Assembly: GCF_900497695.1 (NCBI RefSeq)
Contig: NZ_UIDD01000001.1
Location: forward strand, 124,001 to 188,000
Direction: 5' to 3'
Origin: Pseudomonas wadenswilerensis
GTDB taxonomy: Bacteria > Pseudomonadota > Gammaproteobacteria > Pseudomonadales > Pseudomonadaceae
Length of the DNA stretch: 64,000 bases
Shown here: positions 13,220 through 21,230 of the stretch, one piece after another
Layout of the letters: each line of letters opens with the position of its first letter
Numbering within the stretch: the first letter of the stretch is position 1
Made by a program: the position numbers and the translations under genes
Notes under the pieces: model-generated
Database searches by the model: none
Told to the model about the DNA's origin: nothing
Seen by the model: the letters and a program-made list of their open reading frames with translations, nothing else

Positions 13220-13534
13220 ATGCAGACTCTGGAGCGAAAGCTTGATATCCAGCCCCTGTCGCGGGCGGACATGACCATCGAACTCAACGGCCAGGCAGTC
13301 GCTGTCGCCGCCGGTGAAACCGTGCTCAGCGTGCTCAACGCTGTGGGCCTGCGCCAGGTGGCGCGCAACGATCACGATCAACTGACCGGCGCTTTCTGCG
13401 GCATGGGTGTCTGCCATTGCTGCCTGGTGTCGATCAACGGCCGGCCCAAGCGCCGCGCCTGCCAGACTGTGGTGCAGCCGGGTATGCAGGTCGAAACCGG
13501 GACCAACCGCTTTGCCAGGCAGGAGGCACCATGA
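13220..13534 (+). CDS. hcnA: Hydrogen cyanide synthase subunit HcnA, [2Fe-2S] protein
   Basis: The 104-residue protein matches HcnA in length and in its start, MQTLERKLDIQPLSRADMTI. The ferredoxin-like cysteine cluster reads CGMGVCHCC (about residues 61-69) with a further cysteine in RRACQTVV. With HcnB and HcnC it forms the membrane-associated synthase that oxidises glycine to HCN and CO2. The start at 13220 is chosen over an upstream ATG at 13193 because of family length and leader structure. Its stop overlaps hcnB by 4 bp (ATGA). Confidence 0.93.
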   Translation: MQTLERKLDIQPLSRADMTIELNGQAVAVAAGETVLSVLNAVGLRQVARNDHDQLTGAFCGMGVCHCCLVSINGRPKRRACQTVVQPGMQVETGTNRFARQEAP

Positions 13535-14925
13535 GCCTGCGTCCAGTGATTGTCGGGGGTGGTTCGGCGGGTATGGCGGCGGCGATCGAGCTGGCCAACC
13601 ACGGTGTTTCCAGCCTGTTGTTCGATGAAGCCTCGCGTCCGGGTGGCGTGGTCTTTCGCGGGCCGCTGCGCAGCGGCGTCGACCTGGGTTACCTGGGCGC
13701 CCGCTACAGCAAGGCGCTGAAGAAACTGCACAAGGATTTTGCCGCCTGCGGCGATCGTATCGACCTGCGCCTGAACAGCCGCGTGTTGGGTGGTGACGAG
13801 CAGCGCCTGATGGTGCTCGATGCCGAAGAAACCCTACACGAGATCGACTATTCCCACCTGCTGCTGTCGGCCGGTTGCCATGAGCGCAACGTCCCCTTCG
13901 CCGGTTGGACCTTGCCTGGCGTCATGCTGCTCGGCGGGCTGCAACTGCAGATCAAGAGCGGCGTGGTCAAACCCCTGGGCAGTACCGTGATCGCCGGTAC
14001 CGGGCCGTTGTTGCCGCTGGTGGCCTGCCAACTGCACGCGGCCGGGGCGAAAGTCGCCGGTGTCTATGAAGCCTGCCCGTTCAGCAAGATCGCCCGTGAA
14101 AGCCTGGCGCTGATGAACAAGCCGCAACTGTTCCTCGATGGCCTGAGCATGCTCGGCTACATGAAACTCAATGGCATCCCCATGTACTACGGCTGGGGCG
14201 TCGTTGAAGCCAAGGGCGAGGGCGAACTGGCTGAAGTGACCGTGGCACCCTACGGTGACGATTGGCAACCAGACCTCTCCCGCGCTCAACGCGAACCGGC
14301 GCAAACCCTGGCGGTGGGCTACGGCTTTATCCCGCGCACGCAACTCAGCCAGCAACTGGGTCTGGACCACGGCTTCAACGAAGATGGCTACCTGCGCCCG
14401 GAAAGCAACGTCTGGCAGCAAAGCAGCCAGGCGCATATCCACCTGGCTGGCGACATGGGCGGCATCCGTGGTGGCGAAGCGGCAATGCTCACCGGGCGCA
14501 TCGCCGCCGTCTCGATCCTGCTGCAGCGCGAAGTGCTCAACGCTGAACAGGCCATCGAATTGCGCGAGAAGTACCTCGGCCAACTGGCGGCAATCAAGCG
14601 CTTTCGCGCTGGCGTAGAACGCTACACCCACCGCGGCACCAAGCAGATTGACCTGCCGCAGCCCGACACGGTGATCTGCCGCTGCGAACACGTGACCCGC
14701 AGCGACATCGACCGCGCCCTGGAGCAGGGTGTCGAAGACATGGCCGGGCTGAAGATGCGCACCCGGGTCAGTATGGGCGACTGCCAGGGGCGCATGTGCG
14801 TCGGCTACTGCAGCGATCGCCTGCGCGAAGCCACCGGGCGCGCCGACGTAGGCTGGCTGCGCCCGCGTTTCCCGATCGACCCGATTCCATTCTCTGCATT
14901 CCAGCAACTCGGCACGGAAGCCTGA
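13531..14925 (+). CDS. hcnB: Hydrogen cyanide synthase subunit HcnB, FAD-dependent
   Basis: The 464-residue flavoprotein has an N-terminal dinucleotide fold (VIVGGGSAGMAAAIELA) and a second NAD/FAD segment around TVIAGTGPLLPLVACQL. The C-terminus carries a BFD-like [2Fe-2S] cysteine set, CRCEH then DCQGRMCVGYC. The start is the ATG overlapping hcnA's stop with AGGAGG upstream; longer frames starting earlier overlap hcnA in another phase. It is cotranscribed with hcnA and hcnC. Confidence 0.93.
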   Translation: MSLRPVIVGGGSAGMAAAIELANHGVSSLLFDEASRPGGVVFRGPLRSGVDLGYLGARYSKALKKLHKDFAACGDRIDLRLNSRVLGGDEQRLMVLDAEETLHEIDYSHLLLSAGCHERNVPFAGWTLPGVMLLGGLQLQIKSGVVKPLGSTVIAGTGPLLPLVACQLHAAGAKVAGVYEACPFSKIARESLALMNKPQLFLDGLSMLGYMKLNGIPMYYGWGVVEAKGEGELAEVTVAPYGDDWQPDLSRAQREPAQTLAVGYGFIPRTQLSQQLGLDHGFNEDGYLRPESNVWQQSSQAHIHLAGDMGGIRGGEAAMLTGRIAAVSILLQREVLNAEQAIELREKYLGQLAAIKRFRAGVERYTHRGTKQIDLPQPDTVICRCEHVTRSDIDRALEQGVEDMAGLKMRTRVSMGDCQGRMCVGYCSDRLREATGRADVGWLRPRFPIDPIPFSAFQQLGTEA

Positions 14926-14928
14926 AGC

Positions 14929-16185
14929 ATGAACAGAACCTATGATGTGGTCATCGCCGGTGGCGGCGTGATCGGTGCGTCCTGCGCCTACCAGCTGTCC
15001 AAACGCAAAAACCTGAAAATCGCCCTGATCGATGCCAAGCGCCCGGGCAATGCCACCCGCGCCTCGGCGGGCGGCCTGTGGGCAATCGGCGAGTCGGTGG
15101 GCCTGGGCTGCGGGGTAATCTTCTTTCGCATGATGTCGGCCAAGCACAAGCGCGAAGCCCATGGCGCGGCAGTGGCGGTGGATTCGAGCACGCCGCATAT
15201 CCTGCCGCAGTCGTTCTTCGACTTTGCCTTGCAGTCCAACGCACTTTATCCACAGCTGCACCGCGAGCTGATCGACCGCCACGGCATGGACTTCAAGTTC
15301 GAGCGCACCGGCCTCAAGTACGTGATCTACGACGATGAAGACCGCCTGTACGCCGAACACATCGTCGCGCAGATTCCGCACCTGGCCGACCAGGTACGCT
15401 GGCTCGACCGCGAGGCCCTGCGCCAGGCGGAGCCGGCAGTCAGCCATCAGGCCCATGGCGCTCTGGAGTTCCTTTGCGATCACCAGGTCAGCCCGTTCCG
15501 CCTGGCCGATTCCTATATGGAAGCGGCGCGCCAGAACGGCGTCGACCTGTTCCACAACACCAACATCACCGGCGTGCTGCACCAGGGCTCGCGGGTCAGC
15601 GGTGTGCAAACCGCAGAAGAGGGCACCTTTCACTGCGATACCCTGATCAACGCCGCTGGCGCCTGGGCCGCAGACTTGAGCGAATGGGCCACCGGCCTGC
15701 GGATTCCGGTCAAGCCGGTCAAAGGCCAGATCATCCTCACCGAGCGCATGCCCAAGCTGCTGCAAGGCTGCCTGACCACCAGCGATTGCTACATGGCGCA
15801 GAAGGACAACGGCGAGATCCTGATCGGCAGCACCACCGAGGACAAAGGCTTCGACGTCAGCAACACCTTCCCGGAAATCAACGGCCTGGTTCAGGGTGCG
15901 GTTCGCTGTGTACCGGAGCTGGCGCAGATCAACCTGAAACGCACGTGGGCCGGCCTGCGCCCGGGCTCGCCGGACGAACTACCGATTTTGGGGCCGGTCA
16001 CGGAAGTCAGTGGTTACCTGAATGCCTGTGGACACTTTCGCACCGGCATCCTCACTTCGGCCATCACCGGGGTGCTGATCGACAAGGTCGTGCATCAGGA
16101 AGCCCTGCCGCTGGATATCACTCCATTCCTGGCCGAGCGTTTTGACTTGCTTGCTGTGGAAAACAAGCAGGCTGCCCTGGCCTGA
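14929..16185 (+). CDS. hcnC: Hydrogen cyanide synthase subunit HcnC, FAD-dependent amine-oxidase type
   Basis: The 418-residue protein is a D-amino-acid-oxidase (DAO) family flavoenzyme with the FAD motif VVIAGGGVIGASCAYQL, a second block LINAAGAWAADLSEW, and a C-terminal GHFRTGILTSAITG segment. HcnC is the subunit most like glycine/sarcosine oxidases and probably performs the oxidation. It starts 3 bp after hcnB. The gene converges with catR, 18 bp apart, and no clear terminator was seen between them. Confidence 0.92.
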   Translation: MNRTYDVVIAGGGVIGASCAYQLSKRKNLKIALIDAKRPGNATRASAGGLWAIGESVGLGCGVIFFRMMSAKHKREAHGAAVAVDSSTPHILPQSFFDFALQSNALYPQLHRELIDRHGMDFKFERTGLKYVIYDDEDRLYAEHIVAQIPHLADQVRWLDREALRQAEPAVSHQAHGALEFLCDHQVSPFRLADSYMEAARQNGVDLFHNTNITGVLHQGSRVSGVQTAEEGTFHCDTLINAAGAWAADLSEWATGLRIPVKPVKGQIILTERMPKLLQGCLTTSDCYMAQKDNGEILIGSTTEDKGFDVSNTFPEINGLVQGAVRCVPELAQINLKRTWAGLRPGSPDELPILGPVTEVSGYLNACGHFRTGILTSAITGVLIDKVVHQEALPLDITPFLAERFDLLAVENKQAALA

Positions 16186-16203
16186 TTGTGGATAAACCGG
16201 CCT

Positions 16204-17088
16204 TCAGCCCTGGGGGCCGGTATTCATCTGTGCCACCAAACTCAAGCACTGCCGGACCTGTGGCGAGTTATCCCCAGCCCGGCGACTGAGTATGATCGGT
16301 GACACTGCGGTTTTTTCTGACAGTGGTGCATAAACAATGTCGGCGCGATGCTGGCTTTGCACGGACGCTGGCACCAACGTTATCCCCAGGCCAGCAGCAA
16401 CCAGGCCCAGCGCGGTCTGCAGTTCGTTGGTCCACTGGATTACCTTGATGTTCACACCCTGGGCGGTAAACAGCGCCATGATGTGATCGGCGTAGCTCGG
16501 CCGCGGGTTGGCGGGGTAGAGCACGAAAGGCTCGTCGGCCAGGCGTTTGAGGTCCAGGGGCTGGCCGAGCAAAGGGTGCCCGCAGGGCAGGGCAACGACT
16601 AACGGTTCCTCGCGCAGCAACACCTGTTCGATGGCTGGATCCTTGATGTGGATGCGGCCAAAGCCGACATCGATGCGCCCGGCCTTGAGTGCCTCGACCT
16701 GCTGCAGGGTGATCATTTCCTGCAGGCCCAGCTCCATTTCCTCATTGCGCCGCAGCTGGCGGATCAATTCGGGTAGCAAATCATAGAGCGTCGACGGCGC
16801 AAAGCCGATTCGCAGCCACTGCCGTTCACTGTTGGCGATGCGCCGGGTGCCTTCGGCGATCTGTTCGAGCTGGTCGAGCAAGGCAGCGCTCTGCTCGTGG
16901 AAAAACCGACCGGCTTCGGTCAGGCGCAGGGGCCTGCCACGCTCCAGCAGTTCGACGCCGAGGGTTTCTTCCAGCTGACGGATCTGCCGGCTCAAGGGCG
17001 GCTGGGCAATGTGCAGTTGCTCGGCGGCGCGGGTGAAATTGAGGGTTTGCGCGAGCACCCGGAAGTAGCGCAGATGACGCAATTCCAT
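16204..17088 (-). CDS. catR: LysR-type regulator CatR of catechol/benzoate genes
   Basis: The 294-residue LysR protein begins MELRHLRYFRVLAQTLNFTR and has the winged-helix segment AAEQLHIAQPPLSRQIRQLE, like CatR/BenM. The effector domain includes LGIGF-like RIGFAPSTLYDLLPELIR and FVLYPANPRPSYADHI, matching CatR, which responds to cis,cis-muconate. The ATG at 17088 has GGAGG upstream; the frame's longer form from 17220 is rejected. Unusually, catR is not beside catB: it is divergent from an AraC regulator and 9 kb from catBCA. Confidence 0.88.
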   Translation of the reverse strand: MELRHLRYFRVLAQTLNFTRAAEQLHIAQPPLSRQIRQLEETLGVELLERGRPLRLTEAGRFFHEQSAALLDQLEQIAEGTRRIANSERQWLRIGFAPSTLYDLLPELIRQLRRNEEMELGLQEMITLQQVEALKAGRIDVGFGRIHIKDPAIEQVLLREEPLVVALPCGHPLLGQPLDLKRLADEPFVLYPANPRPSYADHIMALFTAQGVNIKVIQWTNELQTALGLVAAGLGITLVPASVQSQHRADIVYAPLSEKTAVSPIILSRRAGDNSPQVRQCLSLVAQMNTGPQG

Positions 17089-17089
17089 G

Positions 17090-17104
17090 ATACCTCCAGG
17101 GTAT
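17090..17104 (-). promoter_or_regulatory. LysR-type palindrome covering the catR ribosome site
   Basis: ATACC-N5-GGTAT, a T-N11-A palindrome typical of LysR operators, sits directly before the catR start and contains its GGAGG ribosome site on the minus strand. Autoregulation is inferred; chance overlap with the ribosome site is possible. Confidence 0.4.
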
Positions 17105-17218
17105 GGTTGCCTACCCAACGGATATTGGACTGCCTGCAGGCACTGGCGCAAGCTGCTGCCTTGTGGATAACCAGACCCTGTGGATATCGTCGTACGACCA
17201 TAACAATGAGGCCAGCCC

Positions 17219-18175
17219 ATGAGCAGCCAACTGTTGAGCGAGCGCAGCCGTGTGTTCCAGCATGCCGACCCTTATGCGGTGTCCGACTACGTCAACCAGC
17301 ACGTTGGCGGCCACAGCCTGCGCCTGCCGCGCAGCGGTGACCTGCAGGCGAGCATCAACCATCGCAAGTTTGCCAGCCTCGACCTGTGCCGCCTGAGCTA
17401 TGGGGGCAGGGCGCGGATTACTTCACCGGCGCTGGGCACCCTGTATCACCTGCAGATCTTGCTCAAAGGGCACTGCCATTCAAGCTGTCGCGGCGATGAG
17501 CATCACTATGTGCCCGGCGAGCTGCTGCTGATCAATCCGGACGATCCGGTTGACCTCACCTACTCGGCCGATTGCGAAAAATTCATCCTCAAGTTGCCGG
17601 CCAACCTGCTCGAACAGGCTTGTCTGGAACAGCGCTGGCAACTGCCCGAAGGCGGTATCCGCTTCACCAGCGCGCGTCATGCCACTGGCGCGCTGGCGGG
17701 GTTTATCGGCCTGATCGGGCTGGTGTGTGACGAAGCCGAATCCACCCAGTCGCTGCCGCAGGTGCAGGAGCATTACGGGCGCATCGTCGCCAGCAAGTTG
17801 CTGAGCCTTTTGGGCAACAACATCGATCGTTGCGAGCCGGGGTTGCAGACCCACTCGTTCGAACAGCTGGTGGCCTATATCGACGTCAACCTGCATCAGG
17901 ATATCGGGGTCAGCCAGTTGATGACGGTGGCGCGGGTCAGCGAGCGTTCGTTGTATACACTGTTCGAGCGTCACGCCGGCCTGTCACCCAAGGGGTATGT
18001 GCGCCAGCGCAAGCTCGAGCGGATTCACGCGGCCCTGCAGGACCCCTCCAGCCCGGTCCGCAATGTCACCGAAATCGCCCTGGACTACGGCTTCCTGCAC
18101 CTGGGCCGCTTCGCCGAAAGCTATCGCCAGCGCTTCGGCGAGCTGCCTTCGGTTACCTTCAAACGCCACCGCTGA
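17219..18175 (+). CDS. AraC-family BenR/XylS-type regulator (paralogue 1)
   Basis: The 318-residue protein has the XylS/BenR N-terminal effector domain (NHRKFASLDLCRLSYGG, LLLINPDDPVDLTYSADCEKFILKLP) and two C-terminal AraC helix-turn-helix motifs ending YGFLHLGRFAESYRQRFGELP. It is clearly paralogous to the protein at 21231-22211, sharing the MxSxLLSERSRVF N-terminus. It sits just before benK, whose promoter carries XylS-type boxes (18191-18226), so control of benK and benF is the simplest inference. Effector could be benzoate or a related acid. Confidence 0.85.
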   Translation: MSSQLLSERSRVFQHADPYAVSDYVNQHVGGHSLRLPRSGDLQASINHRKFASLDLCRLSYGGRARITSPALGTLYHLQILLKGHCHSSCRGDEHHYVPGELLLINPDDPVDLTYSADCEKFILKLPANLLEQACLEQRWQLPEGGIRFTSARHATGALAGFIGLIGLVCDEAESTQSLPQVQEHYGRIVASKLLSLLGNNIDRCEPGLQTHSFEQLVAYIDVNLHQDIGVSQLMTVARVSERSLYTLFERHAGLSPKGYVRQRKLERIHAALQDPSSPVRNVTEIALDYGFLHLGRFAESYRQRFGELPSVTFKRHR

Positions 18176-18190
18176 ACGCTCATCGGCCCC

Positions 18191-18253
18191 TGCGCAATCT
18201 GGATAGCGATTCGCAGGAAACGGCTATTGGCGCCTTGCTGCTGCTCCTAACCT
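18191..18253 (+). promoter_or_regulatory. Tandem BenR/XylS boxes and -10 of the benK promoter
   Basis: Two direct repeats match TGCA-N6-GGNTA with one mismatch each: TGCG-N6-GGATA at 18191-18205 and CGCA-N6-GGCTA at 18212-18226, exactly 21 bp apart. TAACCT at 18248-18253 follows the second box by 21 nt, as a -10. The arrangement is that of XylS-activated Pm-type promoters and is repeated base for base in spacing before benA. Confidence 0.75.
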
Positions 18254-18311
18254 GACCTTGCGAACACTGCCCGGCCCCGCGCCCGGCAGGTATCGCCATT
18301 CAGGTTTCGAT

Positions 18312-18322
18312 AACAACAACAA
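18312..18322 (+). promoter_or_regulatory. Crc/Hfq-type CA motif in the benK leader
   Basis: AACAACAACAA contains two overlapping matches to the Crc/Hfq target AANAANAA, just upstream of the benK ribosome site (AAAAGAGA). In pseudomonads such motifs mediate catabolite repression of translation. The role here is inferred. Confidence 0.6.
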
Positions 18323-18336
18323 AAGAGACGCGCCTC

Positions 18337-19668
18337 ATGCGAGCGATCGATATCAATAGCCTGATCGATCAGGCGAAGTTCAATTCCTTTCACTGGCGTG
18401 TGCTGTTCTGGTGTGCGCTGATCATCATCTTCGACGGTTACGACCTGGTCATCTACGGCGTGGTGCTGCCGGCCTTGATGCAGGAGTGGGGCATGACCCC
18501 GCTGCAGGCCGGTGCCCTGGGCAGCTATGCGCTGTTCGGCATGATGTTCGGCGCCCTGGTGTTCGGCCCGCTGTCGGATCGGATCGGGCGCAAGAAGGCC
18601 ATCACCCTCTGCGTGATCCTGTTCAGCGGCTTTACCGTGCTCAACGGCTTTGCCCGCAACCCTGCCGAGTTCGGCCTCTGTCGCTTTCTGGCAGGGCTAG
18701 GGATCGGCGGGGTGATGCCCAACGTGGTGGCGCTGATGAACGAATATGCGCCCAAACGCATGCGCAGCACCCTGGTGGCGATCATGTTCAGTGGCTACTC
18801 GGTGGGCGGCATGCTCTCCGCCGGGTTGGGCATCGTGCTGTTGCCGGCCTTCGGTTGGCAGTCGGTGTTCTATGTGGCGATCATCCCCTTGCTGGTGCTA
18901 CCGCTGATCCTGCGTTACCTGCCCGAGTCCCTGGGGTTTCTGGTGCGCCAGGGTCGTACCGAACAGGCCAGCCAGTTGCTGCAGCGGGTCGAGCCGAGCT
19001 ATCAGCCACAAGCGGGTGATCGTCTGGAGGTGGTGACCGGCACTCAAGCCGGTGGCTCGGTACCGCAGCTGTTTCGCGAAGGGCGAGCGCTGAGTACGTT
19101 GATGCTCTGGGTCGCGTTTTTCTGCTGCTTGTTGATGGTCTATGCCCTCAATTCCTGGCTGCCCAAGCTGATGAACAACGCCGGCTACGGCCTGGGCTCG
19201 AGCCTGGCGTTTTTGCTGGTGCTGAACTTCGGCGCGATCTTCGGTGCGGTCGGCGGCGGCTGGATTGGTGACCGCTTCAAGCTCGATCGGGTGCTGGTGG
19301 TGTTCTTCGCCGTGGCGGCGTTGTCGATCAGCCTGCTCGGCTTCAAGAGCCCGACGCCGGTCTTGTACCTGCTGATCGCCATTGCCGGCGCGACCACCAT
19401 CGGCACGCAGATTCTCGCCTATGCCTGTGTAGCCCAGTACTACCCCATGGGGATCCGTTCGACGGGATTGGGTTGGGCATCGGGTATCGGTCGCAGCGGG
19501 GCGATTATCGGGCCGATCCTGGGTGGGATGCTGCTGGGGATTCAGCTGCCGCTGGCGCTGAATTTCATGGCCTTTGCGCTGCCGGGGGCGGTAGCGGCGG
19601 TGGCGATGATGGTGTTTGCCGGGCGTGGTGCTGCCAGGGGCAGGGCGGCGTTGCAGTCAGCGGCATAG
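18337..19668 (+). CDS. benK: Benzoate MFS transporter BenK
   Basis: The 443-residue protein has twelve predicted membrane helices and belongs to the aromatic acid:H+ symporter family of the major facilitator superfamily. It shows the family's helix 1 DGYDLVIYG motif and the loop 2-3 motif GPLSDRIGRKKAI. It imports benzoate for BenABC. It is preceded by XylS-type boxes and an AACAACAACAA motif, and likely co-transcribed with the benF porin despite an intervening REP pair. Confidence 0.9.
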   Translation: MRAIDINSLIDQAKFNSFHWRVLFWCALIIIFDGYDLVIYGVVLPALMQEWGMTPLQAGALGSYALFGMMFGALVFGPLSDRIGRKKAITLCVILFSGFTVLNGFARNPAEFGLCRFLAGLGIGGVMPNVVALMNEYAPKRMRSTLVAIMFSGYSVGGMLSAGLGIVLLPAFGWQSVFYVAIIPLLVLPLILRYLPESLGFLVRQGRTEQASQLLQRVEPSYQPQAGDRLEVVTGTQAGGSVPQLFREGRALSTLMLWVAFFCCLLMVYALNSWLPKLMNNAGYGLGSSLAFLLVLNFGAIFGAVGGGWIGDRFKLDRVLVVFFAVAALSISLLGFKSPTPVLYLLIAIAGATTIGTQILAYACVAQYYPMGIRSTGLGWASGIGRSGAIIGPILGGMLLGIQLPLALNFMAFALPGAVAAVAMMVFAGRGAARGRAALQSAA

Positions 19669-19689
19669 CCAAATAACCGCGTTGGCCCT

Positions 19690-19763
19690 ATCGCTGGCAA
19701 AGCCAGCTCCCACAGTGGTCGGAGTACATAGCGTTCTTGTGGGAGCTGGCCTTGCCAGCGATG
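19690..19763. repeat. REP pair (inverted, GGGAGCTGGC type)
   Basis: Two copies of a 24-25 bp Pseudomonas REP (core GGGAGCTGGC then GCCAGCGAT) lie in opposite orientations across a short spacer, in the benK-benF gap. The type recurs at 21117-21141 and 28456-28520. Confidence 0.8.
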
Positions 19764-19788
19764 CAGGCGCCACAAATTTACAAGCCAA

Positions 19789-19802
19789 AACAACAATAAC
19801 AA
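19789..19802 (+). promoter_or_regulatory. Crc/Hfq-type CA motif before benF
   Basis: AACAACAATAACAA contains several overlapping AANAANAA matches, 13 nt before the benF ATG. The ribosome site of benF is otherwise weak, so Crc/Hfq binding would be expected to hinder initiation. Inference by motif. Confidence 0.6.
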
Positions 19803-19815
19803 GAGCACCACTACC

Positions 19816-21069
19816 ATGACCAACTTCCCACACTGCGGGTTGCTGTTTCTCTGCGCCCTGAGTTTCTGCGCCAATGCCGCCGAGCCGGGTTTTATCAAGG
19901 ACGCCAGCGCTACCCTGCAAGCGCGTAACTACTACTTCAGCCGCGACTTTTCCGGCATTGTCGGTGCCAACCAGCAATCAAAGGCTGAGGAATGGGGCCA
20001 GGGCTTTATCTTCAACTTCAAGTCCGGTTATACCCCGGGCCCCTTGGGGGTGGGCGTCGATGCCATTGGCCTGCTCGGCCTCAAGCTCGACAGCAGCCCG
20101 GATCGCACCGGCACCGGTTTGCTGCCGGTGCAGGACGATGGCCGCGCTGCCGATGAGTACAGCCGGGTCGGCGCCACGCTGAAAATGCGCTATTCGAAGA
20201 CCGAGCTGAAAGTCGGCGAGCTGCAAACCAATCTGCCCATCCTGCAATACAACGACTCGCGCCTGCTGCCACCAACCTACCAGGGCGTCAGCCTGACCTC
20301 GGCCGAGATAACCGGCCTGACCCTGCAGGCCGGCCACCTGAGTTCTACCAGCCTGCGCAACGAAGCCGGGGACGAGAAAATGATCGCCATGCTCGGCCAC
20401 TTGCCCCAGCGCCAGGCCGACAGCGATGCCTTCAACTATGCCGGTGGCGACTACAGCTTCAACGCCAATCGCACCACCGCCAGCCTCTGGTACGGGCGCC
20501 TCGAAGATATCTATCAACAAGGCTTCGTGGGCTTGAAGCACAGCCAGCCCCTGGGCGACTGGACCCTGGGCGCCAACCTCGGTTACTTCACCGCCAGGGA
20601 GCAGGGCGATGCGCGCCTTGGTGATGTCGACAACCGGGCGTTCTATTCGCTGCTGTCGGCCAAGCGTGGCGGGCACACCTTCAGCGTCGGCTACCAGGCA
20701 ATCTATGGTGACGATGCCTTCCCGCGGGTGTTCCCGAACATCTCGCCGCTGGGCAACGAAGTGCCAACCTATGAATTCTCCTACACCGATGAGCGTTCCT
20801 GGCAGGTACGTTATGACTATGACTTCGTGGCCATGGGCATACCGGGTTTGACTGCCACCGTGCGTTACCTTAAGGGCAATAACGTCGATACCGGGCTGGG
20901 CTTCGAGGGCAAGGAACATGAGCGCGATCTTGACCTTGGCTATGCGGTGCAGAGCGGGTTGCTCAGAGGGCTGGGGATACGGCTGCGCAATGCCATGGCA
21001 CGGTCCAATTACCGTTCGGACATTGATGAGAACCGGGTGATCCTGAGTTACACCTGGACGTTGTTGTAG
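19816..21069 (+). CDS. benF: OprD-family outer-membrane porin, BenF-like
   Basis: The 417-residue protein has a signal peptide ([21 protein letters not shown], cleavage near residue 21) and the OprD/OccK family pattern: [21 protein letters not shown] at the mature N-terminus and a C-terminal strand ending in WTLL. This family forms monomeric 18-stranded barrels for small acids. Position after benK supports benzoate entry across the outer membrane. The symbol rests on context plus family. Confidence 0.85.
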   Translation: MTNFPHCGLLFLCALSFCANAAEPGFIKDASATLQARNYYFSRDFSGIVGANQQSKAEEWGQGFIFNFKSGYTPGPLGVGVDAIGLLGLKLDSSPDRTGTGLLPVQDDGRAADEYSRVGATLKMRYSKTELKVGELQTNLPILQYNDSRLLPPTYQGVSLTSAEITGLTLQAGHLSSTSLRNEAGDEKMIAMLGHLPQRQADSDAFNYAGGDYSFNANRTTASLWYGRLEDIYQQGFVGLKHSQPLGDWTLGANLGYFTAREQGDARLGDVDNRAFYSLLSAKRGGHTFSVGYQAIYGDDAFPRVFPNISPLGNEVPTYEFSYTDERSWQVRYDYDFVAMGIPGLTATVRYLKGNNVDTGLGFEGKEHERDLDLGYAVQSGLLRGLGIRLRNAMARSNYRSDIDENRVILSYTWTLL

Positions 21070-21073
21070 GCCA

Positions 21074-21141
21074 TATCGCGGGGCAAGCCCGCTCCTACCG
21101 GGGTTGTGGGTAACTCTGTGGGAGCTGGCTTGCCAGCGATG
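21074..21141. repeat. Mixed pair of two REP types
   Basis: A REP of the GGGGCAAGCCCGCTCCTAC type (21074-21098) is followed by one of the GGGAGCTGGCTTGCCAGCGAT type (21117-21141). Two different families side by side is unusual; the other pairs in this window are of one family each. Confidence 0.75.
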
Positions 21142-21230
21142 CTTTTGGAAACACACCGTCCATCCCCAGGTTGCTCGCCGGCCAGTGCTATCGCTTAGAC
21201 TGGCCGCATAACTACAACGAGTGACCTGGT

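Noticed and set aside
13834..15765. A 643-codon minus-strand frame opposite hcnB and hcnC
   Set aside because: It spans the junction of two well-supported plus-strand genes and has no family features.
19690..19763. Inverted repeats as insertion-sequence ends
   Set aside because: They are short REP palindromes found repeatedly between genes, with no transposase between them.
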